A stretch of DNA of 64,000 nt from DASSUW01 sp963789005. Lineage in GTDB: Bacteria > Actinomycetota > Thermoleophilia > Solirubrobacterales > Solirubrobacteraceae. Of this stretch, positions 52,156-64,000 are shown one piece after another. Positions within the stretch are counted from its first letter, which is position 1, and each line of letters starts with the position of its first letter. The notes beneath the pieces are model-generated. The model made no database searches. It saw only the letters and a list, made by a program, of their open reading frames with translations, and was not told the origin of the DNA. The stretch spans positions 1 to 64,000 of the forward strand of contig CAWBIZ010000002.1 in the NCBI GenBank assembly GCA_963789005.1, written 5' to 3'. A program made the translations under genes and the position numbers.

Positions 52156-52717
52156 AGCTCTTCGGCTCCACACCGGTCGACTGGCTGATCGCCGGGCTCG
52201 GCAATCCCGGTCCGGGCTACGCCGCCAGTCCGCACAACGTCGGCTTCCGCGTCGCGGAGGCGCTGGCCGAGCGCTGGGACCTGCCCAAGCCGAAGAAGAA
52301 GTTCGGCGGCGAGCTCAGCGAGGGCCGCACCGGCCCGGGCGGCCCGCGGGTCGCCTGCTGCGCCCGCAGACGTACATGAACGACTCCGGCCGCTCGGTCG
52401 GCCCGGCCCGCGGCTCGTTCAAGCTCGACCTCGACCGACTGGTCGTGATCCACGACGAGATCGACCTGCCGTTCGGCGAGGTCCGCGTGCGGCTCGGCGG
52501 CGGGCTCGCCGGGCACAACGGGCTCAAGTCGCTGCGGCGGGAGCTCGGCTCGCCAGACTTCCACCGCGTGCGCGTCGGCGTCGGCCGCCCGGACTCGACC
52601 GACCCCGAGATCGTCGCCGCACACGTGCTCGGCAAGTGGCGCCAGCCGGCCGACGAGGTGGCCGCCCTCGTCGAGCGCGCGGCCGACGAGACTGAGCGGC
52701 TCGTGCTCGCGGGCTGA
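52152..52717 (+). CDS. pth: Peptidyl-tRNA hydrolase, CTG start and apparent frameshift near 52335
   Basis: Releases peptides from prematurely dissociated peptidyl-tRNA. WLIAGLGNPGPGYAASPHNVGF contains the catalytic histidine of the NVGF motif region. After GGELSEG the frame changes by one base: LLRPQTYMNDSGRSV, VIHDEIDLPFGEVRVR and GHNGLKSLRRELG read in another frame to 52717. The only plausible start is CTG at 52152, overlapping the rplY stop as CTGA. The gene is normally essential, so the frameshift is probably a sequence error in the GC-rich tract around 52320-52345. Confidence 0.88.
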
Positions 52718-53460
52718 TGCGCCCGCGCGACTGGAACGCCGGTTCGTACGAGCGGATGTCGGCGCCGCTCGAGGCGATGGGCCGCGACGTGCTCGACCGG
52801 CTCGCGCTGCGCGGGGACGAGCGGGTGCTCGACGCCGGCTGCGGGACCGGCCGAGTGACCGCCGCGCTGGTCGAGCGGCTCCCGCGCGGCGAGGTGCTCG
52901 CCGTCGACGGCTCGCCCGCGATGGTCGAGCAGGCGCGCGAGCGGCTGGGCGCAGCGGCCGAGGTCCGAGTGGCCGACCTGCTCCAGCTCGAGCTCGACCG
53001 CCCCGTCGACGCGATCCTCTCGACCGCCACCTTCCACTGGATCGCCGACCACGAGACGCTGTTCACGCGCCTGCACGACGCGCTGGTGCCCGGCGGCCGG
53101 CTCGTCGCCCAGTGCGGCGGCGAGGGCAACATCGCCGAGCTCGCGGCGGCAGCCGCGCGGGTGGGCAAGAGCGAGCCGGCGCTCGCGGGCTGGCCCGGAC
53201 CGTGGCACTTCGCCTCGCCGGCGGACACCGAGGCGCGGTTGCGCCGCCTGGGGTGGGTCGACGTCTGGACGTGGGCGACCACCGTCCGCGTCGAGCCCGA
53301 CGACCCGCACGAGTACCTGGGCACGGTCGCGCTCGGCGCCCACCTCGAGCGCCTGCCGCCCGAGCGCCGCGACCCGTTCGTCGACGCCGTCCTCGCCGAG
53401 CTCGACGAGCCGGTCGTCGACTACGTGCGCCTCAACATCCTCGCTCGTCGCGTCGTCTAA
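52717..53460 (+). CDS. Trans-aconitate methyltransferase-like SAM methyltransferase
   Basis: Class I SAM-dependent methyltransferase of 247 aa. VLDAGCGTGRVTAAL near 39-53 is motif I, AVDGSPAMVEQAR motif II, and ILSTATFHWIADHETLF and LVPGGRLVAQCGGEGN follow as in Tam. The methyl acceptor is not certain. The ATG lies in TGATG with the pth stop. It is followed by the repeat region upstream of mfd. Confidence 0.88.
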   Translation: MRPRDWNAGSYERMSAPLEAMGRDVLDRLALRGDERVLDAGCGTGRVTAALVERLPRGEVLAVDGSPAMVEQARERLGAAAEVRVADLLQLELDRPVDAILSTATFHWIADHETLFTRLHDALVPGGRLVAQCGGEGNIAELAAAAARVGKSEPALAGWPGPWHFASPADTEARLRRLGWVDVWTWATTVRVEPDDPHEYLGTVALGAHLERLPPERRDPFVDAVLAELDEPVVDYVRLNILARRVV

Positions 53461-53529
53461 GGGCGAACTCGGCATTGAAGGAGGCGGGATGGGCCGCCGT
53501 GTGGGTTCGCGGGCGATCCGCCAGTGCTT

Positions 53530-53568
53530 GGGGCTGCTGAGTCCCCGTATGCGGGACTGAGCAGCCCC
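53530..53568. repeat. 16-bp-stem hairpin beside box R6
   Basis: GGGGCTGCTGAGTCCC pairs with GGGACTGAGCAGCCCC (one mismatch) around CGTATGC. The right half matches, in reverse complement, the hairpin at 33306-33334. It could also terminate transcription after the methyltransferase gene. Confidence 0.8.
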
Positions 53569-53589
53569 AGGCCGGCCGACCCGGTCGAT

Positions 53590-53626
53590 CCCTCGCTTCC
53601 CTACCCAGCCGCCGTTGACGTTCGCC
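53590..53626 (-). repeat. Dispersed intergenic box, copy R6 (inverted)
   Basis: Plus strand CCCTCGCTTCCCTACCCAGC leads into CGCCGTTGACGTTCGCC, the best match to the family consensus in reverse orientation. It lies 10 bp upstream of the putative mfd -10 box. Confidence 0.8.
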
Positions 53627-53635
53627 GGCGTCTCC

Positions 53636-53641
53636 TAGACT
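53636..53641 (+). promoter_or_regulatory. Putative -10 box of mfd
   Basis: TAGACT lies just after box R6. A start a few bases later would give a leader of about 48 nt to the ATG at 53696. Confidence 0.45.
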
Positions 53642-53695
53642 CCAGTGCAGCACCCGCCGCCCCTCCCGGGCGGCCGTTTGGCGTGCTCGCACACC

Positions 53696-57016
<3,321 letters not shown>

Positions 57017-57073
57017 AAAGCTGGTCAAGGGAGGGGGAAGGCCCAGGGAAGGCCGCTACCATCGACCGCCGTC

Positions 57074-58210
57074 ATGCCGAATCCTGTGCGTCTCCTCCTG
57101 CTTCTGTGCGCCCTCGTGGCGACCGCCGCCGTCGCCGTCGGGTGCGGTGGCGTCCCAGGCAACGCTGTCGCCGAGGTCGACGGCAGCGCGATCGACAAGG
57201 AGGAGTTCGACCACTGGACGCAGGTCGTCGCACGGTCGAGCGGCCAGCCCAACGCGACGGTGCCCGACGCGCCGGACTTCGTGAAGTGCGTCGCGCAGAA
57301 GCGCAAGACGACGCCGGCGCCTGCCAAGGGCCAGCCGAAGACGACGGACGCGCAGCTCAAGGACCAGTGCAAGCAGGAGTACGAGGCCGTGCGCGACCAG
57401 GCGCTGCAGATCCTCGTGTCGTTCCAGTGGATCGAGGGCGAGGCCGAGGAGCGCGGCATCAAGGTGTCCGACGCCGAGGTCACCAAGTCCTTCAACGAGC
57501 AGAAGAAGCAGAGCTTCCCGAAGGACGCCGACTTCCAGAAGTTCCTCAAGGACTCGGGCCAGACCGAGGCCGACATCAAGCGCCGCGTCGAGCTCGACCT
57601 GCTCTCGACCAAGATCCGCGATGCCGTCATCAAGGGCAAGGACAAGGTCTCGAACGCCCAGGTCGAGGACTTCTACGAGAAGAACCAGGAGCGCTTCGCC
57701 CAGCCCGAGCGCCGCGACCTGCGGATCGTCCTGACCAAGGGCGAGGCGAAGGCCGAGCAGGCCCGCGCGGCGCTCGCGAGCGGCGAGTCCTGGAAGACCG
57801 TCGCCAAGCAGTACTCGGTCGACGACGCTTCGAAGTCACAGGGCGGCAAGCTCGCGGCCCAGGCCGAGGGGACGCTGGAGAAGGCGCTCGACAAGGCCGC
57901 CTTCAACGCCAAGAAGGGCGAGCTCACGGGGCCGATCAAGACGCAGTTCGGCTACTACGTGTTCGAGGTCACCAAGGTCGCCAAGGCCTCGCAGCAGACG
58001 CTCGTGCAGGCCAAGGAGACGATCACCGAGACGCTGAAGTCGCAGAACCAGCAGAAGGCGCTCGACTCGTTCGTCACCGACTTCCGCAAGAAGTGGAAGG
58101 AGCGCACGGAGTGTCGCGACGGGTACGAGATGCAGGACTGCAAGGGCGCGAAGGCGACCGCGACGCCCACGCCGGCCACGCCCGGCGAGACGCAGACCGT
58201 CCCCGAGTAG
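57074..58210 (+). CDS. Lipoprotein foldase: SurA/PrsA-like peptidyl-prolyl isomerase
   Basis: Exported chaperone/parvulin-type isomerase, 378 aa. The lipobox AVGCG (Cys at about 24) after a hydrophobic signal marks it as a lipoprotein. A SurA-N-like helical region (about 33-200) is followed by a parvulin core (RRDLRIVLTKGEAKAEQARA, VAKQYSVDDASKSQGGKL, FGYYVFEVTKV). The tail is Thr/Pro-rich. Location between mfd and mazG is a conserved arrangement. TACCAT 11 nt before the ATG may be its -10 box. Confidence 0.92.
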   Translation: MPNPVRLLLLLCALVATAAVAVGCGGVPGNAVAEVDGSAIDKEEFDHWTQVVARSSGQPNATVPDAPDFVKCVAQKRKTTPAPAKGQPKTTDAQLKDQCKQEYEAVRDQALQILVSFQWIEGEAEERGIKVSDAEVTKSFNEQKKQSFPKDADFQKFLKDSGQTEADIKRRVELDLLSTKIRDAVIKGKDKVSNAQVEDFYEKNQERFAQPERRDLRIVLTKGEAKAEQARAALASGESWKTVAKQYSVDDASKSQGGKLAAQAEGTLEKALDKAAFNAKKGELTGPIKTQFGYYVFEVTKVAKASQQTLVQAKETITETLKSQNQQKALDSFVTDFRKKWKERTECRDGYEMQDCKGAKATATPTPATPGETQTVPE

Positions 58211-58211
58211 C

Positions 58212-58985
58212 TTGCCCGGCGAGGGCGTGGAGGCGCTGCGGCGCCTCGACGAGCTGACGCGCACGCTGCGTCGCGAGTGTCCGTGGGATCGCGAGCAGGA
58301 CGAGCGCACGATCGTCCCGCACACCGTCGAGGAGGCCTACGAGCTGGCGGCCGCGGCCGAGTCAAGAGACGACGCCAAGCTGCTCGACGAGCTCGGCGAC
58401 GTGCTCTTCCAGGTCCACTTCCTGTCGCTGCTGCTCGAGGAGCGCGGCGCCGGCTCGCTCGCCGACGTCGCCGAGCACGTGCGCCAGAAGCTGATCCGTC
58501 GCCATCCGCACGTCTTCGGCGAGGTCGAGGCGGACACCGCGGGCCAGGTGCTGCGCAACTGGGACGCGATCAAGGCCACCGAGCCGGGCCGCGAGCCCGG
58601 GATCTTCGGCGAGGTGCCGGAGAACCTTCCGGGGCCGCTGTACGCGCGCAAGGTGCAGCGCCGGGCGGCCACCACCGGCTTCGACTTCGAGCGCGTCCCG
58701 TACGAGACCGTCGAGGGCGAGCTGCAGGAGCTGCGCGACGCGGCCGGAGACCGCGACGAGGCCTTCCACGAGGTCGGCGACGTGCTGTTCGCGGCCGTCA
58801 ACGTCGCGCGCAAGCTGAAGGTCGACCCCGAGCTGGCGCTGCGCGCCGCCGCCGACCGCTTCCGCGCACGCGTGCAGGGCGCCGCCGACCTCGCCGCAGG
58901 CGAAGGCGCGGATTGGCAGGATCTCGGGCCCGACGACCAGCTCGCGTACTACGCTCGCGCGCGGCTCGCCGCCGAAACCGACTGA
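58212..58985 (+). CDS. mazG: Nucleoside triphosphate pyrophosphohydrolase MazG
   Basis: House-cleaning NTP pyrophosphatase, 257 aa with two MazG repeats. CPWDREQDERTIVPHTVEEAYEL then LLDELGDVLFQVHFLSLL carries the ExxE-x12-ExxD metal motif. The second repeat includes FHEVGDVLFAAVNVARKLKVDPE. The start is TTG at 58212, directly after the foldase stop. It is followed closely by eno. Confidence 0.95.
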   Translation: MPGEGVEALRRLDELTRTLRRECPWDREQDERTIVPHTVEEAYELAAAAESRDDAKLLDELGDVLFQVHFLSLLLEERGAGSLADVAEHVRQKLIRRHPHVFGEVEADTAGQVLRNWDAIKATEPGREPGIFGEVPENLPGPLYARKVQRRAATTGFDFERVPYETVEGELQELRDAAGDRDEAFHEVGDVLFAAVNVARKLKVDPELALRAAADRFRARVQGAADLAAGEGADWQDLGPDDQLAYYARARLAAETD

Positions 58986-58994
58986 GGAGCCTCC

Positions 58995-60269
<1,275 letters not shown>

Positions 60270-60276
60270 TCAAGGC

Positions 60277-60288
60277 GCTCGCGCGAGC
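60277..60288. terminator. 12-bp palindrome after eno
   Basis: GCTCGCGCGAGC is a perfect palindrome 8 bp after the eno stop. A small stable hairpin is possible; the following bases are not U-rich, so termination is uncertain. Confidence 0.35.
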
Positions 60289-60366
60289 TTGCGAGTGCGA
60301 GTAAGCCGCATTGAATGTCTTGTTTCAGAGGAAGGGGCCGCCGCGCGGCGAACGAACGCGTGACCG

Positions 60367-60663
60367 ATGCCCCGCCAGACCCAGATCCGCTGGGACCGCG
60401 TCGGCCGCTGGGCGCTGATCTCGGTCCTGGCCTTCGTGCTCTACCTCTACATCGGCCCGCTCGCCACCTGGGTCGCCACCTACAAGGAGGCCGGCCACAA
60501 GCGCGCCGAGGTCGCGGCGCTCAAGGCCGAGAACCGCCGCCTGCAACAGCGCCGCGCCGACCTGCGCGACCCGACGGCGCTCGAGCGCGAGGCGAGGCGC
60601 CTGGGGATGGTCAAGGCGGGCGAGAAGTCGTACGTCATCGAAGGCCTGGAGCAGCGTCGCTAA
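60367..60663 (+). CDS. Septum formation initiator (FtsB/DivIC) family protein
   Basis: Single-pass divisome protein, 98 aa. A short cytoplasmic N-terminus, one transmembrane segment (ALISVLAFVLYLYIGPLATW, about 16-35) and a coiled coil (EVAALKAENRRLQQRRADL, about 48-66) end in the family signature PTALEREARRLGMVKAGEKSYV. Its place after eno is typical of the actinobacterial eno-ftsB order. Confidence 0.93.
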   Translation: MPRQTQIRWDRVGRWALISVLAFVLYLYIGPLATWVATYKEAGHKRAEVAALKAENRRLQQRRADLRDPTALEREARRLGMVKAGEKSYVIEGLEQRR

Positions 60664-60666
60664 CCT
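60661..60666 (+). promoter_or_regulatory. -10 box, leaderless type, overlapping the ftsB-like stop codon
   Basis: TAACCT ends 6 nt before the GTG at 60673 and includes the TAA stop of the FtsB-like gene. Confidence 0.5.
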
Positions 60667-60672
60667 CGAAAT

Positions 60673-60996
60673 GTGCCCTTCGACAACGCTCTCGCCCAGT
60701 GGCAGGACGGGCTGCGGCGCCTCGCCGAGGCGCCGCCTGAGGAGCGGCGGGCGCTCGAGCGCGTGACGCGGGCGATCGAGGACGAGCTGCGGCGCCGGCT
60801 CGGCGGCGCGTTCACCTCGGACGAGCTGGTCGCGCTCTACGACGAGGGCACCGGCTGGACGACCGACCTGGCGGTGTCGGTCGCGCCCGAGGAGCCCTAC
60901 GCGTGGGACGTGCGCACGGTGGCCGACGCGGCGTTCGGGCGCTACCTGCGCGCGGCGACGGACTTCGCCGGCGGGCGCCGCGTTCCGCTGGACTAG
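60673..60996 (+). CDS. Hypothetical protein
   Basis: Unrecognised soluble 107-aa protein, mostly helical (ALAQWQDGLRRLAEAPPEER then RALERVTRAIEDELRRRLGG) with a C-terminal WDVRTVADAAFGRYLRAATD segment. No known motif. Its last four bases overlap the convergent coiled-coil gene. The position directly after the divisome gene may mean a related role, but nothing in the sequence shows it. Confidence 0.7.
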   Translation: MPFDNALAQWQDGLRRLAEAPPEERRALERVTRAIEDELRRRLGGAFTSDELVALYDEGTGWTTDLAVSVAPEEPYAWDVRTVADAAFGRYLRAATDFAGGRRVPLD

Positions 60997-61592
60997 TCCT
61001 CGTCGTCCTCGTCGCCGCCGCCTAGGCGGCGGATCACGATCTGGTCCTCCTCGATCGTGACCTCGACGGGCCGGTGGCCCGCCCAGTGCTCGGCGTACGT
61101 CGCGTCGTCCTGCACGGCGGGGTCGAGCCACAGGCCGTAGCCCTCGTCGCCGTGATCAAAGGTGCCCTCGAGCGGGCGCGAGGCGCCGCGGCGCCGGCTG
61201 CGACCACCGCGGGAGCGGCGGGCGGGGCGCTTGGGCTTCGCGTCGTCCTCGTCGTCGCCTTCGCCCTCGGCCTCGGCGGCGCGGCGAGCAGCCTCCTCGG
61301 CCTCACGCACGTCCTCCTCGGCCTTGCGCGCGGCCTCGGCCGCCTCCTCTTCCTCGCGGCGCTTGGCCTCCTCCTCGAGCTCCACGGCGATCGCGGCGTC
61401 GTCCTCCGCGCGGAGGTCGACCTCCTCGGCGGCCGGCTCCCCGCCGTTGGCGTCGAGGTCCTGCTCGCGCTTGAACGCCTGGATCTGCTGTACGGTGACC
61501 TCGAGCTGGTGGGCGATCCACGCGTCGGTGCGACCCTGTCGCACCCACCCTCGGATCTGATTAAGCTGAGGACGCAGGGACCGGCGGCTCAT
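60993..61592 (-). CDS. Coiled-coil hypothetical protein with N-terminal HTH-like segment
   Basis: Unrecognised 199-aa protein. Residues 1-45 (IRGWVRQGRTDAWIAHQLEV then TVQQIQAFKREQ) look like a small helix-turn-helix. A long Glu/Ala/Arg coiled coil covers about 58-115. Next come an acidic patch, a basic Arg-rich patch (ARRSRGGRSRRRGASRPLEG), then a folded C-terminal part (WLDPAVQDDATYAEHWAGHR and VEVTIEEDQIVIRRL). It could bind nucleic acid. It diverges from csrA. Confidence 0.7.
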   Translation of the reverse strand: MSRRSLRPQLNQIRGWVRQGRTDAWIAHQLEVTVQQIQAFKREQDLDANGGEPAAEEVDLRAEDDAAIAVELEEEAKRREEEEAAEAARKAEEDVREAEEAARRAAEAEGEGDDEDDAKPKRPARRSRGGRSRRRGASRPLEGTFDHGDEGYGLWLDPAVQDDATYAEHWAGHRPVEVTIEEDQIVIRRLGGGDEDDED

Positions 61593-61602
61593 GACGGGCC
61601 GG

Positions 61603-61609
61603 TAGGCTA
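61603..61609. promoter_or_regulatory. Overlapping divergent -10 boxes between the coiled-coil gene and csrA
   Basis: TAGGCTA supplies TAGGCT rightward and TAGCCT leftward. Leftward it ends 11 nt before the ATG at 61592. Rightward it would give csrA a leader of about 95 nt. Confidence 0.4.
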
Positions 61610-61711
61610 GCGCAAGAGGGGTCAGGGGCTTCGGGTGCAGGCCCCATGGGAGTTCCGCCGAATGAGCACTAATCTCACTCGAGCCTCAGCAACCGCCAGG
61701 GAGGCGGCACG

Positions 61712-61945
61712 ATGCTGGTACTGACACGCAAGTCCAATCAGTCGATCATGATCGGCGACGACATCGAAGTGTCCGTGCTCTCGATCATGGGAGAGAAGGT
61801 GCGGATCGGCATTCAGGCCCCTCGGGACATCCCGGTGTTCCGCAAGGAGGTCTATCTGGAGATCCAGCAGGAGAACGTCGCTGCAGGGGCGTCGGCTCGT
61901 GCTGAGGTCGACAGTGCGTTGAAGCGGCTCTCCAGCCGCCCTTAG
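61712..61945 (+). CDS. csrA: Carbon storage regulator CsrA
   Basis: Small RNA-binding dimer that represses or stabilises target mRNAs by binding GGA motifs, 77 aa. MLVLTRKSNQSIMIGDDIEV at the N-terminus and VRIGIQAPRDIPVFRKEVYL carry the RNA-binding residues (L4, R6, R44 region). GGGAGG before the ATG is both Shine-Dalgarno sequence and a possible autoregulatory CsrA site. No fliW or flagellar gene is adjacent. csrA is rare in actinobacteria, so it is a useful taxonomic hint. Confidence 0.95.
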   Translation: MLVLTRKSNQSIMIGDDIEVSVLSIMGEKVRIGIQAPRDIPVFRKEVYLEIQQENVAAGASARAEVDSALKRLSSRP

Positions 61946-61969
61946 CCTCGAGAATCGGTGGATCGGGGC

Positions 61970-62209
61970 TTAGCCCATCACGTAGTACAGGGTCTCGAAC
62001 ATCGCGATCGCGACGATGATCGCGGTGGCGATCAGCGTGAGCAGGACCAGGGCGAAGCGCAATGAGCCCTGACGGTGCGTGCGCTCCACCCGCCGGCGCG
62101 CCTCGCGCTGCCGCGCGTGGCGGACCAGGCGCTCACGGCGCTCCCGATCCTCCTCGATCTCCTCGAAGAACGCCTCTTCGATCTCGGCGATGCTCTGCCG
62201 CATCCGCAT
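61970..62209 (-). CDS. Small single-pass membrane hypothetical protein
   Basis: 79-aa protein with a strongly charged N-terminal helix (IEEAFFEEIEEDRERRERLV) and one C-terminal transmembrane segment (FALVLLTLIATAIIVAIAMF, about 52-71). TATCGT 11 nt before the ATG, inside the preceding gene's end, may be its promoter. No family recognised. Confidence 0.7.
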   Translation of the reverse strand: MRMRQSIAEIEEAFFEEIEEDRERRERLVRHARQREARRRVERTHRQGSLRFALVLLTLIATAIIVAIAMFETLYYVMG

Positions 62210-62212
62210 GGG

Positions 62213-63145
62213 TCACCGCGACGATAGCGCGCCCGCCTCGGCGTCATCGTAGACCTGGATGAAGCGCAGGTAGTTGTCGGCGATCTGCTCGGCGGCCTTC
62301 TCGCGCGGCAGGTCGCCGCCGAGGAAGCCCTTGAGCGCGTCCCACCAGATCGAGCGGCCGATCGCGAAGCCGACCATGCCCTCGACGGGTGCTGCCTGCT
62401 GCAGCCAATGGTCGACCTTCTCGTCGCTCGCACCGCGGCCGAGCAGCACCGACACCACGCCCGCGCGGCCGTCGCCCTTGCGCGTCTGGTCGACGAGCAT
62501 CTGCGCGTCCTCCTGCCGGTCGACGCCCTCGATCTTCCAGATGTCGACCTCGACGCCGGCGTCCTGCAGCGCCTCGATCGTGCGGCGCATGAGCTCGGGC
62601 CGCAGCTCGGCGTCGTAGCGGTCGGTGTCGCCGCCGACGGACTCGAGCTGGGCCGGCTCGGCCGGCACGAGCAGCTCGAAGAGGAACTTGCGATCGTGCT
62701 CGTGGAGCCAGTCGGCGAGCCGCTTGAGGCGGGCGGTCTGGCGCTCGTTCATCTCGGCGTCGCCATCCGGGTTGTAGCGCACGAGGACCTTGGAGAAGCG
62801 CGGGTCGAAGCCCTCGATGTGGTCGCCGAACTGCTCGCCGTACTGGAAGTCGAACTCGTCCTGACCGGACTTCTCGACCGGCATCGCCAGCGTGAGCCCG
62901 TGCTCGTGCGCGAGCTTCGGGATGTCGCCGCCGAACTGCTCGTCGACGAGCACGCCCGCCGCCTCCGCGTCGACGCCGCGCTCGACCGCGAGCTCCATGG
63001 CCTCGTAGATGAGCCGCTTCGCGTCGGTGATCGTCTCCGTCTGCTCGGGGGTCGGATCGCCCTCGATCCCGAACATCTTCTTCTGGAACGAGCCCCGGTG
63101 ATCGAAGGCCAGGATGTAGAGCTTCCCGTCGTAGCCGAGCGCCAT
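62213..63145 (-). CDS. DUF2090 (IolC C-terminal-like) protein
   Basis: 310-aa protein resembling the DUF2090 domain found alone or fused to IolC, with an aldolase-like TIM barrel. YILAFDHRGSFQKKMFGIEG at the N-terminus, GVLVDEQFGGDI, MPVEKSGQDEFDFQYG, IWKIEGVDRQEDAQMLV and VGFAIGRSIWWDALKGFLGG are visible blocks. A role in sugar or myo-inositol phosphate breakdown is suggested by the family only. It has a purine-rich leader before the ATG and ends 3 bp from the next leftward gene. Confidence 0.85.
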   Translation of the reverse strand: MALGYDGKLYILAFDHRGSFQKKMFGIEGDPTPEQTETITDAKRLIYEAMELAVERGVDAEAAGVLVDEQFGGDIPKLAHEHGLTLAMPVEKSGQDEFDFQYGEQFGDHIEGFDPRFSKVLVRYNPDGDAEMNERQTARLKRLADWLHEHDRKFLFELLVPAEPAQLESVGGDTDRYDAELRPELMRRTIEALQDAGVEVDIWKIEGVDRQEDAQMLVDQTRKGDGRAGVVSVLLGRGASDEKVDHWLQQAAPVEGMVGFAIGRSIWWDALKGFLGGDLPREKAAEQIADNYLRFIQVYDDAEAGALSSR

Positions 63146-63192
63146 GTTGCTGCCTGCCTCTGGTTCGTAAGTCGTTTCGCGTGCTCGGCCCC

Positions 63193-63198
63193 TACTCT
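63193..63198 (+). promoter_or_regulatory. -10 box of the gamma-glutamylcysteine synthetase-like gene
   Basis: TACTCT fits TANNNT and ends 9 nt before the ATG at 63208, so any leader would be about two bases. Confidence 0.45.
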
Positions 63199-63207
63199 AC
63201 GCGGCCG

Positions 63208-64000
63208 ATGGAGCCGAAGTTCACCGGCCCCAGCTTCACGATCGGCATCGAGGAGGAGCTGATGATCCTCGACGCCGAGACGTTGGGGCTGGCGAACGCG
63301 ATCGAGGCCGTGCTCGAGGAGTACGGCGGCGAGGGCGGCGAGGTCAAGCCCGAGCTGCTCGAGCCCGTGCTCGAGATCGCCACCGACCCGCACCCCGATG
63401 CGCGGGCGGCGGGCGAGCAGCTGCGCGCGCTGCGCCGCTCGGTGGCCGAGGCGGCCGGGCGGCGCGACCTGCTGATCGGCTCGGCGGGCACGCACCCGTT
63501 CGCGCTCTGGGAGGACCAGCGCGTGTCCTCCCATCCGCGCTACCGCAAGCTCATCTCCGACCTGCGCTTCGTGGCTCGGCAGGAGATCATCTTCGGGCTG
63601 CACGTGCACGTCGGACTCGACGACGCCGACAAGGCGATCCATGTCGCCAACGGCATGCGCGTGCACGTGCCGATCCTGTTCGCGCTGGCGGCCAACTCGC
63701 CGTTCTGGCGGTCCGACGACACCGGTTTCGCCTCCACCCGGATGCCGATCTTCCGCGCGTTCCCGCGCGTGGGCATCCCGCCCTTCTACGAGGACTGGGC
63801 GGACTTCGAGCGCCGGATCGGCTTCATGGTCGAGTCGGGCGTGATGGAGGACTACACGTACCTCTGGTACGACGTCCGCCCGCACCCGAACTTCGGCACC
63901 GTCGAGATCCGGGCGATGGACGCGCAGACGCGGGTCGAGCACACGCTCGCGCTGGCCGCGCTCACCCAGGCGATGGTGAAGGAGCTGGCCGAGCACTTCG
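63208..64000 (+). CDS. Glutamate-cysteine ligase family 2 (YbdK-type), partial at right edge
   Basis: Carboxylate-amine ligase of the GCS2 family; actinobacterial relatives include EgtA-like and YbdK-like enzymes joining glutamate to an amine or cysteine. The visible 264 residues contain FTIGIEEELMILD (ATP/Mg site) near 10-22, ARQEIIFGLHVHVGLDDADK, ANSPFWRSDDTGFASTRMPI and YLWYDVRPHPNFGTVEIRAM. The C-terminal part lies beyond the window. The substrate amine is unknown. Confidence 0.9.
   Translation, partial: MEPKFTGPSFTIGIEEELMILDAETLGLANAIEAVLEEYGGEGGEVKPELLEPVLEIATDPHPDARAAGEQLRALRRSVAEAAGRRDLLIGSAGTHPFALWEDQRVSSHPRYRKLISDLRFVARQEIIFGLHVHVGLDDADKAIHVANGMRVHVPILFALAANSPFWRSDDTGFASTRMPIFRAFPRVGIPPFYEDWADFERRIGFMVESGVMEDYTYLWYDVRPHPNFGTVEIRAMDAQTRVEHTLALAALTQAMVKELAEHF

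Noticed and set aside
61610..61711. Riboswitch in the csrA leader
   Set aside because: A small GGGGC/GGCCCC hairpin is present, but no recognisable riboswitch core (for example c-di-GMP or cobalamin) was found.

Overview
The window is a stretch of very GC-rich (roughly 70 %) bacterial chromosome, almost entirely coding, with start/stop overlaps (ATGA, GTGA, TGATG) joining neighbouring genes. Gene content and order (glmU-prs, rplY-pth-mfd-mazG-eno-ftsB, rsmI-metG-tatD-rsmA-ispE), a SARP/AfsR-type regulator, LCP, FmdB and DUF4235 proteins and mycobacterial-style leaderless promoters point to an actinobacterium. A csrA gene, small hypothetical families and a QDLRSPD-repeat secreted protein suggest the class Thermoleophilia (Solirubrobacterales-like). 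That placement is inference from content, not a database result. No phage, plasmid, rRNA or CRISPR was seen. One tRNA-Gln is present.

Layout. 0-6.2 kb: TCA-cycle block (sdhB partial, sdhA, a site-2 protease, icd, mdh). 6.2-14.8 kb: DNA-binding and membrane proteins, SRPBCC and NAD-binding proteins, an MBL hydrolase, an EAL phosphodiesterase, hsp20-lon. 14.8-19.3 kb: a DrrAB-like ABC exporter, then an amidohydrolase-DUF59-alcohol dehydrogenase trio that resembles the accessory genes of actinobacterial propane monooxygenase operons but has no monooxygenase beside it. 19.4-26.6 kb: a 1150-aa SARP-type regulator with its own direct-repeat operator, a small secreted protein, an R2-like dimetal oxidase fused to an SCP2-like lipid-binding domain, glycyl-tRNA synthetase and FmdB. 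26.7-34.1 kb: EamA transporter, two acyl-CoA dehydrogenases, CHRD protein, LCP protein, ROK glucokinase, rsmI and an M23-like peptidase. 34.1-41.2 kb: metG-tatD-rsmA-ispE-DedA/PAP2-small protein-PucR regulator operon. 41.2-46.8 kb: Eis-like acetyltransferase, MTA phosphorylase-like enzyme, SpoIVB-like peptidase, DUF1835 protein, and an HNH endonuclease with a perfect SOS box beside tRNA-Gln. 46.8-64 kb: glmU-prs, rplY-pth, mfd, foldase, mazG, eno, ftsB, csrA, DUF2090 and a partial glutamate-cysteine ligase.

Three patterns run through the window. First, many transcription units begin with a TANNNT -10 box only 6-8 nt before the start codon, which implies leaderless mRNAs. Some divergent pairs share overlapping, nearly symmetric -10 boxes. 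Second, a roughly 37-bp intergenic box occurs six times at three places, twice as inverted pairs and twice next to a conserved hairpin. It looks like an undescribed dispersed repeat family. Third, about ten genes, several of them normally essential (ispE, pth, rsmA), carry small frame shifts in GC-rich spots. This suggests consensus or assembly indels rather than real gene decay, so any frame-dependent claim here needs read-level checking.
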